A DNA stretch of 64,000 bases from Burkholderiales bacterium (GTDB taxonomy: Bacteria; Pseudomonadota; Gammaproteobacteria; Burkholderiales; Casimicrobiaceae): contig JADYZP010000045.1 in assembly GCA_020853025.1 (NCBI GenBank), forward strand, positions 62,001-126,000, given 5' to 3'. A program made the translations under genes and the position numbers. Shown here one piece after another: positions 10,194-17,782 of the stretch. A model generated the notes under the pieces. It worked only from the letters and a program-made list of their open reading frames with translations. It did not search any database and was not told the DNA's origin. The number at the start of each line of letters is the position of its first letter. The first letter of the stretch is position 1.

Positions 10194-11123
10194 TCAGGCC
10201 GCGCGCGCGCGATCGACGTCGGCGAGGAACTCCGGCCCCTGGACGAGCACGGTCCCCGTGCGCCCGGGTACGGTGCCCGGGCCGGTCGTGCAGCGTGGCA
10301 GCGCCATCGGCTCGAGCGCATCGAAGAGCGTGCGCATCGCCCCGAGCGTCCAACCCTGCGCCTTCCAGCCGAGCAGCAGCTGTTCGAAGACCGGCGCCAG
10401 ACGCATGCCTTCGAGCTCGGCGTGCAGCGTGTAGACCTGCGGCAGCAAAGGCTTCGACGTGCGCTCGAGCAGATGTGCGGCGACGTTGTCCTCGGTGACG
10501 TCGCCGGTACCGACCAGTTCGTCGAGCGTGGGCAGCGTCGTCGGAAACTGCGGGCAGCGAATCGGCTCTGCGTTCCATATCGGCAGGTAGGGATGCGTGC
10601 CGCGCCCGTCGGAGCAGTAGTCGAAGCCCAGGCGCGGCGTCAGGCGCAACGCATGCCGGTTCATCTGCCAGCCGGCGGCGCCGTGCGTGCGCGGCGCTTC
10701 CCCGAAAATATCGGTGTAGCGATCGCAGGCCAGCCGCATCTCCTCGTAGGTCCAGCGCTCGTCGGCGCGCGCCACGCCATCCTGCCAGCGGATGTGGTCC
10801 CAGCAATGGATACCGGTCTCGTGGCCGGCGTCGCGAACGGCGCGCATGACGTCCGCCGCTCGGCGGCCGATATCGGGGCCCGGCAGCAGCGTTCCGTAGA
10901 GCAGCGTCCGCACGCCGTAGTGCCTGACCACCGACGTGCGCCGCACCTTGCCGATGAAGCCCGGGCGAAACACCCGCTTGATCGCGCGGCCCGTGTGATC
11001 GGGACCGAGCGAGAACAGGAAGGTCGCGCGGAGGTCATGCCTGCGCAGCAGTTCGACGAGCGTCGGCACGCCTTCGCGCGTGCCGCGCAGCGTGTCGACG
11101 TCGATTTTCAGCGCCAGGTGCAA
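10194..11123 (-). CDS. arnD: 4-deoxy-4-formamido-L-arabinose-phosphoundecaprenol deformylase ArnD
   Basis: Removes the formyl group from undecaprenyl-phosphate-L-Ara4FN, the committing step before transfer to lipid A. The 309-residue protein is a NodB-like polysaccharide deacetylase. The metal-binding Asp lies in LKIDVDTLRGT, the His pair in GHETGIHCWDH, and substrate-pocket sequence in HGAAGWQMNRHAL. The active site must face the membrane-bound substrate. Start ATG 11123, 11 bases after the stop of the decarboxylase gene. It is the last arn gene of the minus-strand operon. Confidence 0.92.
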   Translation of the reverse strand: MHLALKIDVDTLRGTREGVPTLVELLRRHDLRATFLFSLGPDHTGRAIKRVFRPGFIGKVRRTSVVRHYGVRTLLYGTLLPGPDIGRRAADVMRAVRDAGHETGIHCWDHIRWQDGVARADERWTYEEMRLACDRYTDIFGEAPRTHGAAGWQMNRHALRLTPRLGFDYCSDGRGTHPYLPIWNAEPIRCPQFPTTLPTLDELVGTGDVTEDNVAAHLLERTSKPLLPQVYTLHAELEGMRLAPVFEQLLLGWKAQGWTLGAMRTLFDALEPMALPRCTTGPGTVPGRTGTVLVQGPEFLADVDRARAA

Positions 11124-11134
11124 GGGTGTCGAGA

Positions 11135-12178
11135 TCAGTCGACCAAGCGCCGCGCCTCGGCCACCTGTCCGCGATAGGCGTCGAAGATGCGGACCAAAGC
11201 ATCCTCCATCGTCACCTCGGGCTTCCAGTCGAGGTCTGCACAGGTGTTGGTGATCTTCGGGACCCGGTTGCGAACATCCTGGTATCCGAGGCCGTAGTAG
11301 TCTGCGGCGGTGGTCTCGACCAGCGTCACGCGTGCGGCGTTGTCGGCGTACTCCGGATAGCGCGCGGCGAGTTCCAGCATCTTGGTCGCGAGCTCGCGCA
11401 CCGACCAGTTGTTCGCCGGGTTGCCGATGTTGTAGATCTTGCCGGAGGCGATGCCGTTGCGGTTGTCGATGATCTTGAGCAGCGCGGCGATGCCGTCATC
11501 GATGTAGGTGAAGGCACGCTTTTGCGTACCACCGTCGACCAGCTTGATCGCTTCGCCGCGCACGATGTGGCCGAGGAACTGCGTGACCACGCGCGAGCTG
11601 CCTTCCTTCGGAGTGTTGATTGAATCGAGCCCGGCGCCGATCCAGTTGAAGGGCCGGAACAGCGTGTAGTCGAGCCCTTCCTGCTGGCCATAGGCATGGA
11701 TGACGCGGTCCATCAGCTGCTTGGCGCAGGCGTAGATCCAGCGCGGCTTGTTGATCGGCCCCAGCACGAGCTCAGACGCCTCCGGGTCGAACTCGGCATC
11801 GCGCGACATGCCGTAGACCTCGGAGGTCGACGGAAAGACGATGCGCTTGCCGTAGCGCACGCAGGCGCGGACGATCGGCAGGTTCGCCTCGAAGTCGAGC
11901 TCGAAGACGCGCAGCGGCTCGCGCACGTAGGTCGCCGGCGTGGCGATCGCGACCAGTGGCAGCACGACGTCGCATTTCTTGACGTGGTATTCGATCCACT
12001 CGCGATTGATCGTGATGTCGCCTTCGAAGAAATGAAACCGCGGCTCGGACAGCAGATCGCCGATGCGGTCGGCCTGCATGTCCATGCCGTGGATTTCCCA
12101 GTCGGTCGAGGCGACAATCGCCTGCGACAGATGGTGGCCGATGAAGCCGTTGACGCCGAGGATGAGTACGCGTTTCAT
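11135..12178 (-). CDS. arnA: UDP-glucuronate decarboxylase, ArnA C-terminal half as a separate gene
   Basis: Oxidatively decarboxylates UDP-glucuronic acid to UDP-4-keto-pentose, the first dedicated step of L-Ara4N synthesis. The 347-residue SDR starts MKRVLILGVNGFIGHHL and carries active-site STSEVYG, the Tyr/Lys pair in WIYACAKQLMDR, and the conserved Arg of KRAFTYIDDGI. In E. coli this is residues ~315-660 of bifunctional ArnA; here it is free-standing. The other half lies upstream in the same order, separated by a 153-base spacer holding REP-like repeats. UDP-glucose dehydrogenase, which makes its substrate, is not in the window. Confidence 0.93.
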   Translation of the reverse strand: MKRVLILGVNGFIGHHLSQAIVASTDWEIHGMDMQADRIGDLLSEPRFHFFEGDITINREWIEYHVKKCDVVLPLVAIATPATYVREPLRVFELDFEANLPIVRACVRYGKRIVFPSTSEVYGMSRDAEFDPEASELVLGPINKPRWIYACAKQLMDRVIHAYGQQEGLDYTLFRPFNWIGAGLDSINTPKEGSSRVVTQFLGHIVRGEAIKLVDGGTQKRAFTYIDDGIAALLKIIDNRNGIASGKIYNIGNPANNWSVRELATKMLELAARYPEYADNAARVTLVETTAADYYGLGYQDVRNRVPKITNTCADLDWKPEVTMEDALVRIFDAYRGQVAEARRLVD

Positions 12179-12230
12179 GAAAGGGTCGGAAGCGAGGGCC
12201 TGAGGATTCTACCGTGCGGACTCCACGATC

Positions 12231-12337
12231 GCTGCAGGCCAGGCTTCAGCCTGACGGTTATGGCGATTCTGCAGAGCGTCCGGCCGAAGCCGGACTCACA
12301 AAAGTCGCGCGCGCCAGGCGAAACACCGGACCTACAA
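12231..12337. repeat. Triplet of REP-like palindromic repeats
   Basis: Three related copies of a unit with consensus TGTAGGYCMGGCTTCAGCC lie within about 105 bases. The plus-strand copy begins TGCAGGCCAGGCTTCAGCC at 12233. Minus-strand copies run from 12300 (TGTGAGTCCGGCTTCGGCC) and from 12337 (TGTAGGTCCGGTGTTTCGCC). Each can fold as a hairpin; the middle copy is a perfect 7-bp stem (12278-12284 with 12289-12295), with a UUCG tetraloop when read on the minus strand. The last copy supplies the TAG stop codon of the formyltransferase gene. The form is that of REP/BIME elements mobilised by RAYT transposases; no such transposase is in the window. Confidence 0.7.
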
Positions 12338-13243
12338 TGCGATGTCCGCCGGCATGGCGGCGAAGGCTTCGGGCAGGACGATCCTGCCGTCGAGTTCCAG
12401 CTCGAGGACCGCAAGCGAGCCACCGCCGCCGCAGTGCACGACAAAGCGGCCGCGCTCGACGCGCAGCGTGGGAGCACGGGCCGGGCCGGTGGCGTCGATC
12501 ACGCGGGTGCGCAGGATTCGCGCCTGCCGTCCGGCGACTCGGGTGATCGCCCCGGGGTAGGGGGGTGCTACCGCGCGCACCAGGTTGTGGATGCTCACCG
12601 CGTCGCACGACCAGTCGATACGACCATCCTCGGGCCTGCGTCCTCCGTAGTACGAGCCCGCGGCGAGATCGAGCGCGATGCGCGGCGCCGTGCCGGCCAG
12701 AAGCCTGGGTAACGCGCTGTCGAGCGTCATCTCGGCGGCGACGGTGACCTTGTCGAAAACCTCGCGCGCGGTATCGTCGGGCAGGATCGGCACCGCGACC
12801 TGCGCCACCATGTCGCCGGCGTCGGGCTTTGCGACCATGTAATGCAGCGTCGCGCCCGTCTCCCGCTCGCCGTTCAACACCGCCCAGTTCACCGGTGCGC
12901 GTCCCCGATACCTGGGCAACAGCGAGCCATGCACGTTGAGTGCGCCGCGCGAGGGCAGCGCGAGCAGCGGCGCGCGCAGCATTCGCCGGTAGTAGAAACC
13001 GAACAGGAAATCGGGTGCGTGTGCTTCGATGCGGGCGACAATCGCCGGTTCGTTGGCGTCGGCTGGCGCGATCGACGGCAGTCCGTAGTCGGCAGCGACG
13101 TCGGCGACCCGTTCGAACCAGATCGACTCCGCGGGATCGTCGTCGTGCGTCACCACCAGCGGCACTTCCACGCCATGCGCGAGCAGCACACGCAGGCAAC
13201 GGGCGCCGACGTTGTGATAGGCAAAGACGACGGCAGTGGTCAT
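12332..13243 (-). CDS. arnA: UDP-L-Ara4N formyltransferase, ArnA N-terminal half as a separate gene
   Basis: Transfers a formyl group from 10-formyltetrahydrofolate to UDP-L-Ara4N. The 303-residue protein has the formyltransferase signature LNVHGSLLPRYRGRAP with catalytic Asn/His, and the catalytic Asp in KPDAGDM. Its length equals the N-terminal domain of E. coli ArnA (~304 residues), so it is complete. An open frame runs further upstream to 13840, but ATG 13243 overlaps the arnC stop as ATGA and begins the homologous sequence (MTTAVVFAYHNVGARC). The stop codon lies inside a REP-like repeat. Confidence 0.9.
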   Translation of the reverse strand: MTTAVVFAYHNVGARCLRVLLAHGVEVPLVVTHDDDPAESIWFERVADVAADYGLPSIAPADANEPAIVARIEAHAPDFLFGFYYRRMLRAPLLALPSRGALNVHGSLLPRYRGRAPVNWAVLNGERETGATLHYMVAKPDAGDMVAQVAVPILPDDTAREVFDKVTVAAEMTLDSALPRLLAGTAPRIALDLAAGSYYGGRRPEDGRIDWSCDAVSIHNLVRAVAPPYPGAITRVAGRQARILRTRVIDATGPARAPTLRVERGRFVVHCGGGGSLAVLELELDGRIVLPEAFAAMPADIAL

Positions 13244-14250
13244 TCCGGCTTTGCGTTCATCGCGTCCGCTGCGATCTCCACCGTGGTGGCGTCGCGCTCG
13301 AGCACCGCGCGGACCACGTAGCGCGGCCGGTCGCGCACCTGCTGGTAGATGCGTCCGACGTATTCGCCGACCAGCCCGACGCCGAAGAGCACGACACCGA
13401 TCAGGAAGAACTGCAGGATGTCGCGGTCCCACAGCGCCTTCAGGCCACCGATGTAGTCTCCGGCGAGCACGCGCTGCACGGCGACGATCGCGTAGAGCAG
13501 CACGCTTCCCGCCGCGACGAGCATGCCGATCAGCGAGAAGGCCTGCAACGGCACCAGCGAAAAGCCGGTGACGAGGTCGAAGTTGAGCCGGATCAGCCGG
13601 TAGAGCGAGTACTTCGATTCGCCGGCCGCGCGCTCCTCGTGCGCGACCTCGACCTCGGTGGGGTTGTGCGCGAAGGTGTAGGCGAGCGCCGGGATATACG
13701 TGCTTACCTCGCGGCTCGCCGCGACCGCGTCGACGATGTCGCGGCTGTAGGCGCGCAGCATGCAGCCCTGGTCGGTCATCCTGATCCGTGTGATTCGCTC
13801 GCGCAGCCGGTTCATCGCGCGCGAAGCCAGGCGCCGCCACCAGACATCCGCGCGCGTGCGGCGTACCCCGCCGACGTAGTCGTGGCCGGCGTCCATCTGC
13901 GTGAGCAGGCGCGCGATCTCCTCCGGCGGATTCTGCAGATCGGCGTCGAGCGTGACCACCCGTTCGCCGCGCACGCGCTCGAAACCCGCGATGATCGCCG
14001 TGTGCTGGCCGTAGTTGGCGTTGAACAGCACGACCCGGGTGACGTCGGGGCGCGCGAGAAACTGGTCTTTCAGCAGTGCCGCCGAACGGTCGCGGCTGCC
14101 ATCGTCGACGAAGATCACCTCGTAGGGCGTCGCCAGCGCGTCGAGCGCCGGATACAGGCGCAGGAAGAGCGCGGGCAGGCCCGCTTCCTCGTTGTAGACG
14201 GGGACGACGACGGAGAGCCGCGGGATACTCATCGATGCGCCGCCGGTCAT
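13240..14250 (-). CDS. arnC: Undecaprenyl-phosphate L-Ara4FN transferase ArnC
   Basis: A GT2 glycosyltransferase that moves L-Ara4FN from UDP to undecaprenyl phosphate on the inner membrane. The 336-residue protein starts its GT2 domain with LSVVVPVYNEEAGLP, has VDDGSRDRS and DADLQNPPEE (DxD), and ends with two transmembrane helices (about residues 230-255 and 270-295). ATG 14250 overlaps the arnB stop as ATGA; ATG 14232 (MSIPRL) is an alternative. The architecture matches ArnC and the similar DPM1-like polyprenyl transferases; the operon decides the function. Confidence 0.9.
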   Translation of the reverse strand: MTGGASMSIPRLSVVVPVYNEEAGLPALFLRLYPALDALATPYEVIFVDDGSRDRSAALLKDQFLARPDVTRVVLFNANYGQHTAIIAGFERVRGERVVTLDADLQNPPEEIARLLTQMDAGHDYVGGVRRTRADVWWRRLASRAMNRLRERITRIRMTDQGCMLRAYSRDIVDAVAASREVSTYIPALAYTFAHNPTEVEVAHEERAAGESKYSLYRLIRLNFDLVTGFSLVPLQAFSLIGMLVAAGSVLLYAIVAVQRVLAGDYIGGLKALWDRDILQFFLIGVVLFGVGLVGEYVGRIYQQVRDRPRYVVRAVLERDATTVEIAADAMNAKPE

Positions 14251-15392
14251 CGGCGATGCGCGGCCAGCACTTCGGTGCAGGCGGCGCACACGCGGTCGAC
14301 GTCGGCGTCAGTCATGGTCGGAAACAGCGGCAGCGTCACGGTCGAATCGGCGATCCGCTCGGTGTTCGGCAGGTCGCCGCGATGATAGCCGAAGCGCCGA
14401 TACGCGGACGTCAGATGCGCGGCCTCGTAGGACATGCCGGTGCCGATGCCGCGCTGCTCGAACGCGGCGCGAAAATCGCGGCGGGAGATCGCAAGCTCGG
14501 GCAACGGCAGCAGCGGTGCGTAGAGGTTCCAGCTGTGGCCGGCCTCTTCTCCCGCATATCCAGGATGCGGAAGTTCCAATGGAGGGTCGGTCCGCAGCCG
14601 CGCGCTGTACCGTGCGGCCAGCGCGCGGCGACGGGCGTTGAATTCCGGAAGCCGGGCAAGCTGGCGCAGCCCGACCACTGCGTTGACGTCGGGCAGGTTG
14701 AACTTGCCGCCGGCCACCGTGACATCGCGCGTGCCGTCGGGCAGTCGCGCGATGCCGTGAAAGCGCAGCGTTTCGACTTCCGCCGCCTCGCGCGCGTCGT
14801 TGACGACCCGCGCGCCACCTTCGATGCTGGTGAGGTTCTTGTTCGGATGGAAGCTGAAGACGCATAGGTCGCCGAAGCTGCCGATCGGCTCGCCTTTCCA
14901 CGACGAGCCGATCGCGAGTGCGGCGTCCTCGATCACGCGCAGCCCGTGCTGCCTCGCCAGTTCGTAGAGCGCGTCCATGTCGCACGGCAGGCCGCCGAAA
15001 TGCGTCGGCATGATCGCCCGGGTGCGCGGACCGATGCGCTGCGCGGTCGCCGCAAGATCGAGATTGCGGGTCGTCGCCTCGACGTCGACGAATATCGGTG
15101 TGGCGCCGGAGCGCACGATCATGTTCGGCGCGGCGAAGAAGGTCATCGCCGGCGTGATCACCTCGTCGCCTGAGCGTACACCGGCCAATTGCAGCGCGAT
15201 TTCCAGCGCGGCGGTGGCCGACGAGACGACGCGCACCGGGCGGCCCCCCACGGTCGCCGACAGCGCCGCTTCGAAGGCCTTCACCTTCGGACCGCTGGTG
15301 ATCCAGCCGGAACGCAGGACCGCAGCGACGTCGGCCGCTGTGGCGTCATCGAGCGTCGGCCGCGCGAAGGGCAGATACGGTGGCGCGCTCAT
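14247..15392 (-). CDS. arnB: UDP-L-Ara4O aminotransferase ArnB
   Basis: A PLP-dependent DegT/DnrJ/EryC1 aminotransferase that converts UDP-4-keto-pentose to UDP-L-Ara4N with glutamate as donor. The 381-residue product opens LPFARPTLDD, has the cofactor-contact region VIEDAALAIGSSWKG, and the PLP lysine in FSFHPNKNLTSIEGG. The length fits the family (~380). It follows the small transporter gene by 30 bases and is coupled to arnC by a 4-base overlap. Confidence 0.92.
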   Translation of the reverse strand: MSAPPYLPFARPTLDDATAADVAAVLRSGWITSGPKVKAFEAALSATVGGRPVRVVSSATAALEIALQLAGVRSGDEVITPAMTFFAAPNMIVRSGATPIFVDVEATTRNLDLAATAQRIGPRTRAIMPTHFGGLPCDMDALYELARQHGLRVIEDAALAIGSSWKGEPIGSFGDLCVFSFHPNKNLTSIEGGARVVNDAREAAEVETLRFHGIARLPDGTRDVTVAGGKFNLPDVNAVVGLRQLARLPEFNARRRALAARYSARLRTDPPLELPHPGYAGEEAGHSWNLYAPLLPLPELAISRRDFRAAFEQRGIGTGMSYEAAHLTSAYRRFGYHRGDLPNTERIADSTVTLPLFPTMTDADVDRVCAACTEVLAAHRR

Positions 15393-15422
15393 GTTGCGGC
15401 GGCGTCGGGTGCGCGCATGATC

Positions 15423-15794
15423 TTAGCTCCGCGCAACCAGCCAGACGCCGAGCACGATGAAGCCGATGCCGATCCAGCGCGTCGCCGTGACCGCTTCGCC
15501 GAACAGATAATGTGCGGCCACCGCATTGATCACGTAGCCCAGCGACAGCATCGGGTAGGCGATCGACACCGGCACCCGCGACAGGCCCATGATCCAGACG
15601 ACGAGGCTCACCACGTAACAGGCGACTCCGACGACGAAATAGCCCTGCGTTCCCATGCGCCAGAACGTCTCGAACCAGTTGCTGCGGGTCAGCGTGATGA
15701 CACCGAGGACGTTGGTGCCCGCCTTCAGCAACAGCTGCGCGCAGGCATTGAGCATCACGCCGGTGATGATGAAGGCGAAGGCGGATCCGGTCAT
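15423..15794 (-). CDS. Small EamA/SMR-type membrane protein, ArnE/ArnF-like
   Basis: A 123-residue protein with four predicted transmembrane helices. It starts MTGSAFAFIITGVMLNACAQ and includes KAGTNVLG and SIAYPMLSLGYVINA, typical of the SMR/EamA fold. In enterobacteria, ArnE and ArnF are thought to form a pair that flips undecaprenyl-phosphate-L-Ara4N across the inner membrane. Here only one such gene is present, so it may act as a homodimer, or the partner is elsewhere. ATG 15794 overlaps the arnT stop as ATGA. Confidence 0.82.
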   Translation of the reverse strand: MTGSAFAFIITGVMLNACAQLLLKAGTNVLGVITLTRSNWFETFWRMGTQGYFVVGVACYVVSLVVWIMGLSRVPVSIAYPMLSLGYVINAVAAHYLFGEAVTATRWIGIGFIVLGVWLVARS

Positions 15795-17494
15795 GGCGTG
15801 CGCCGCGTCGTCGCCCGCCGCGCGACGAACACGCGGCGCGGATCCCTCGCCAGGATGCGCAAGTCCACCCCGCGCGCGGCGAGCTCGTCCGCCATCGCGG
15901 GCGACATCAGCGCGAAGGCCTGTGGCGCAGCATTCCAGACGTCGATCCACGCTGCCAGCGTGTGCCCCTTTTGCGGTTCGGCGTCGAGACCCAGTCCCAT
16001 CTCGTCGCGGTAGTCGACCAGCGGCGTCGGACGTCCGAGATAAAACGGCAGCGTCTGGTCGTAGCTGCCGACCTGAAAGACCGGTAGCGCCGGATCGAGC
16101 ACCCGCGCGTCGGCGGTCTTTGCGTCCTGCAGGATGTACCAGGCGGAGCGGACCCGCGCGAACGCGTCGTAGCCGACCAGCGCCAGCTGCATGCCGATGA
16201 GCGCCGACAGCGAGAGCGCAGCGATACCCCAGGTCTTCGCTGCAGCCGAGCCGTTGCGAAACAGCGCGAACGCCGCGATGCCGCCGGCCGCGAAGCTCGC
16301 CAGCGTCGCGTTCAGCCACGCGCCGAAGTCCATGTAGACCGATGCGGGCGTGACGGGGCTGGCCAACGAGGCCACCAATTGCTCGTAACCAAGCAGTTTC
16401 GCCACCAGCAGCGAGGGCGCGCCGACTGCCAGCGGCAAGGCGATCCACGCCAGCACGCGCGGTGACAGGCGGGTCAACTCGTATCCGAGCACCAGCGCCA
16501 GCGCCGGGAACAGCGGCAGGATGTACGACGGCAGCTTCGAACCCGACAGACTGAAGAACACGAACACGAAGGCAGCCCACACGACGCAGAAGCGTTCCCA
16601 TGCGAAGCCGTTGGCGGCGACCTCGGCATCGCGCCAGCTGCGCGGCAACGTCCACGCCCAGATCAGCAGCCAGGGCATGATGCCGAGAACAAACCAGCGC
16701 ACGAAGTAGTACCACTCGCCGCTGCGGTTGTGCGCTTCGGTAAGGAAGCGCTGGTAGTGCTCGTGCACGAAAAAGAACTGCGCAAATTCCGGGTTCGCGC
16801 GCGACACCAGGATGAACCAGGGCGCTGTCAGCGCCAGGTAGACGAGCGTGCCGGCGACCGCGTGCAGCCGCCGCCACGGTCCGGTGTCGCGCGTAACCAG
16901 CGTGTACAGGATGAGCGTCGCGCCCGGAATCGCCAGCGCGACCAGGCCCTTGGTCAGCGTTGCGGCGGCCGCGGCGATGTACGCGGCGAGCATCCAGTTG
17001 CGCTGCGCCGCGGCGGACAGCGCCGGCCGCTGCGCGAGCAGGAATGCGCACAATGCGGCGGCGAGCCCCAGCGACAGCAGCGAGTCGAGCGTCAGCAATT
17101 GCGACATGCCCAGGTGCCATACGCTGCCGGCGAGCACCAGCGCAGCGTAGGCTCCGGCGTCGGGTCCTGCCAGTCGCGCCGCCGTGAAGCCGACCGCGAT
17201 CACCGCGAGAAATCCGGCGACCGCCGACGGCAGCCGTGCCGTCCATTCGTTGACACCGAAAGCGTTGAATACGGCGGCACCCACCCAATACTGCAGCGGC
17301 GGCTTCTCGAAATACTTGAGATCGTTCAACCGCGGCGTCACCCAGTCGCCGCCAGCCGCCATTTCCCGGGCGATCTCGCCGTAACGGCCCTCGTCCGGAT
17401 GCTGCAGTCGCCGGACGTCGAGGCTGCCGAACCACGCGAGCGCAACGACGAGCGCAAGCAGCCACCAGGTGCGGTGGGGAAGGGAGGCGAGCAT
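15791..17494 (-). CDS. arnT: Lipid A L-Ara4N transferase ArnT
   Basis: A GT83 inner-membrane glycosyltransferase that attaches L-Ara4N to lipid A phosphates, giving resistance to cationic peptides and polymyxin. The 567-residue product has many hydrophobic helices (first at about residues 8-24). It carries the conserved first periplasmic loop HPDEGRYGEIAREM and WVTPRLNDLKYFEKPPLQYW, with the catalytic acidic residues, and SGSKLPSYILPLFP near the middle. It is the first gene of the minus-strand arn operon. It is divergent from cysS across 288 bases. Confidence 0.9.
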   Translation of the reverse strand: MLASLPHRTWWLLALVVALAWFGSLDVRRLQHPDEGRYGEIAREMAAGGDWVTPRLNDLKYFEKPPLQYWVGAAVFNAFGVNEWTARLPSAVAGFLAVIAVGFTAARLAGPDAGAYAALVLAGSVWHLGMSQLLTLDSLLSLGLAAALCAFLLAQRPALSAAAQRNWMLAAYIAAAAATLTKGLVALAIPGATLILYTLVTRDTGPWRRLHAVAGTLVYLALTAPWFILVSRANPEFAQFFFVHEHYQRFLTEAHNRSGEWYYFVRWFVLGIMPWLLIWAWTLPRSWRDAEVAANGFAWERFCVVWAAFVFVFFSLSGSKLPSYILPLFPALALVLGYELTRLSPRVLAWIALPLAVGAPSLLVAKLLGYEQLVASLASPVTPASVYMDFGAWLNATLASFAAGGIAAFALFRNGSAAAKTWGIAALSLSALIGMQLALVGYDAFARVRSAWYILQDAKTADARVLDPALPVFQVGSYDQTLPFYLGRPTPLVDYRDEMGLGLDAEPQKGHTLAAWIDVWNAAPQAFALMSPAMADELAARGVDLRILARDPRRVFVARRATTRRTP

Positions 17495-17593
17495 CGGTTT
17501 CGGCGGGTCTGGAGGTGGCGCGGCGGAGCGTCGTGCATTCTACCGCGACGCCTGCGGCGTTTCTTCCGGCCGACGCGCGAGCCGCGTCGCGCC

Positions 17594-17621
17594 TTGCGCG
17601 AAGCACCGGTTTGCGCATAAC
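17594..17621 (+). promoter_or_regulatory. Promoter candidate for the cysS leader
   Basis: TTGCGC (17594-17599), a 16-base spacer and CATAAC (17616-17621) would start transcription near 17628. That is only a few bases before the leader-peptide ATG at 17631, so the leader peptide could be translated from a leaderless or near-leaderless message. Confidence 0.4.
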
Positions 17622-17630
17622 ATCGACCGC

Positions 17631-17708
17631 ATGTCGACCACCACCGCGCGTTTACTGTCCTGTTGCCGGTCCGTCGCGCCAAGGCGGCGTCCGCGTTCGC
17701 GGGCCTGA
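17631..17708 (+). CDS. Candidate 25-residue leader peptide with tandem Cys codons
   Basis: A short open frame, ATG 17631 to TGA 17706-17708, lies between a promoter candidate and a terminator upstream of cysS. It encodes MSTTTARLLSCCRSVAP followed by an Arg-rich end. Two adjacent Cys codons, TGT TGC (17661-17666), sit at positions 11-12, in the region where a stalled ribosome would govern folding of the RNA downstream. This is the layout of a ribosome-mediated attenuator sensing charged tRNA-Cys. Translation is unproven and no ribosome-binding site is visible. Confidence 0.5.
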   Translation: MSTTTARLLSCCRSVAPRRRPRSRA

Positions 17709-17730
17709 CGGTCGCAATCGATCGCTCGAA

Positions 17731-17759
17731 AAGCCGCTGGCCACTCCGGCGGCTTTTTT
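17731..17759 (+). terminator. Intrinsic terminator in the cysS leader (attenuator candidate)
   Basis: AAGCCGCTGG (17731-17740) pairs with CCGGCGGCTT (17746-17755) around a five-base loop, followed by a T run (17754-17759). This is a textbook intrinsic terminator, yet it ends only 23 bases before the cysS ATG, so unconditional termination would silence cysS. The 5' arm (17733-17738) is complementary to GGCGGC at 17683-17688 inside the leader-peptide frame, giving a possible antiterminator pairing. It could alternatively terminate a short transcript from further upstream. Confidence 0.75.
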
Positions 17760-17782
17760 CATGATGATCCACGGATGCACCG

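Noticed and set aside
17537-17542. -10 box TAGAAT for arnT on the minus strand
   Set aside because: No acceptable -35 box at 16-18 bases; left unlisted although an arnT promoter must exist nearby.
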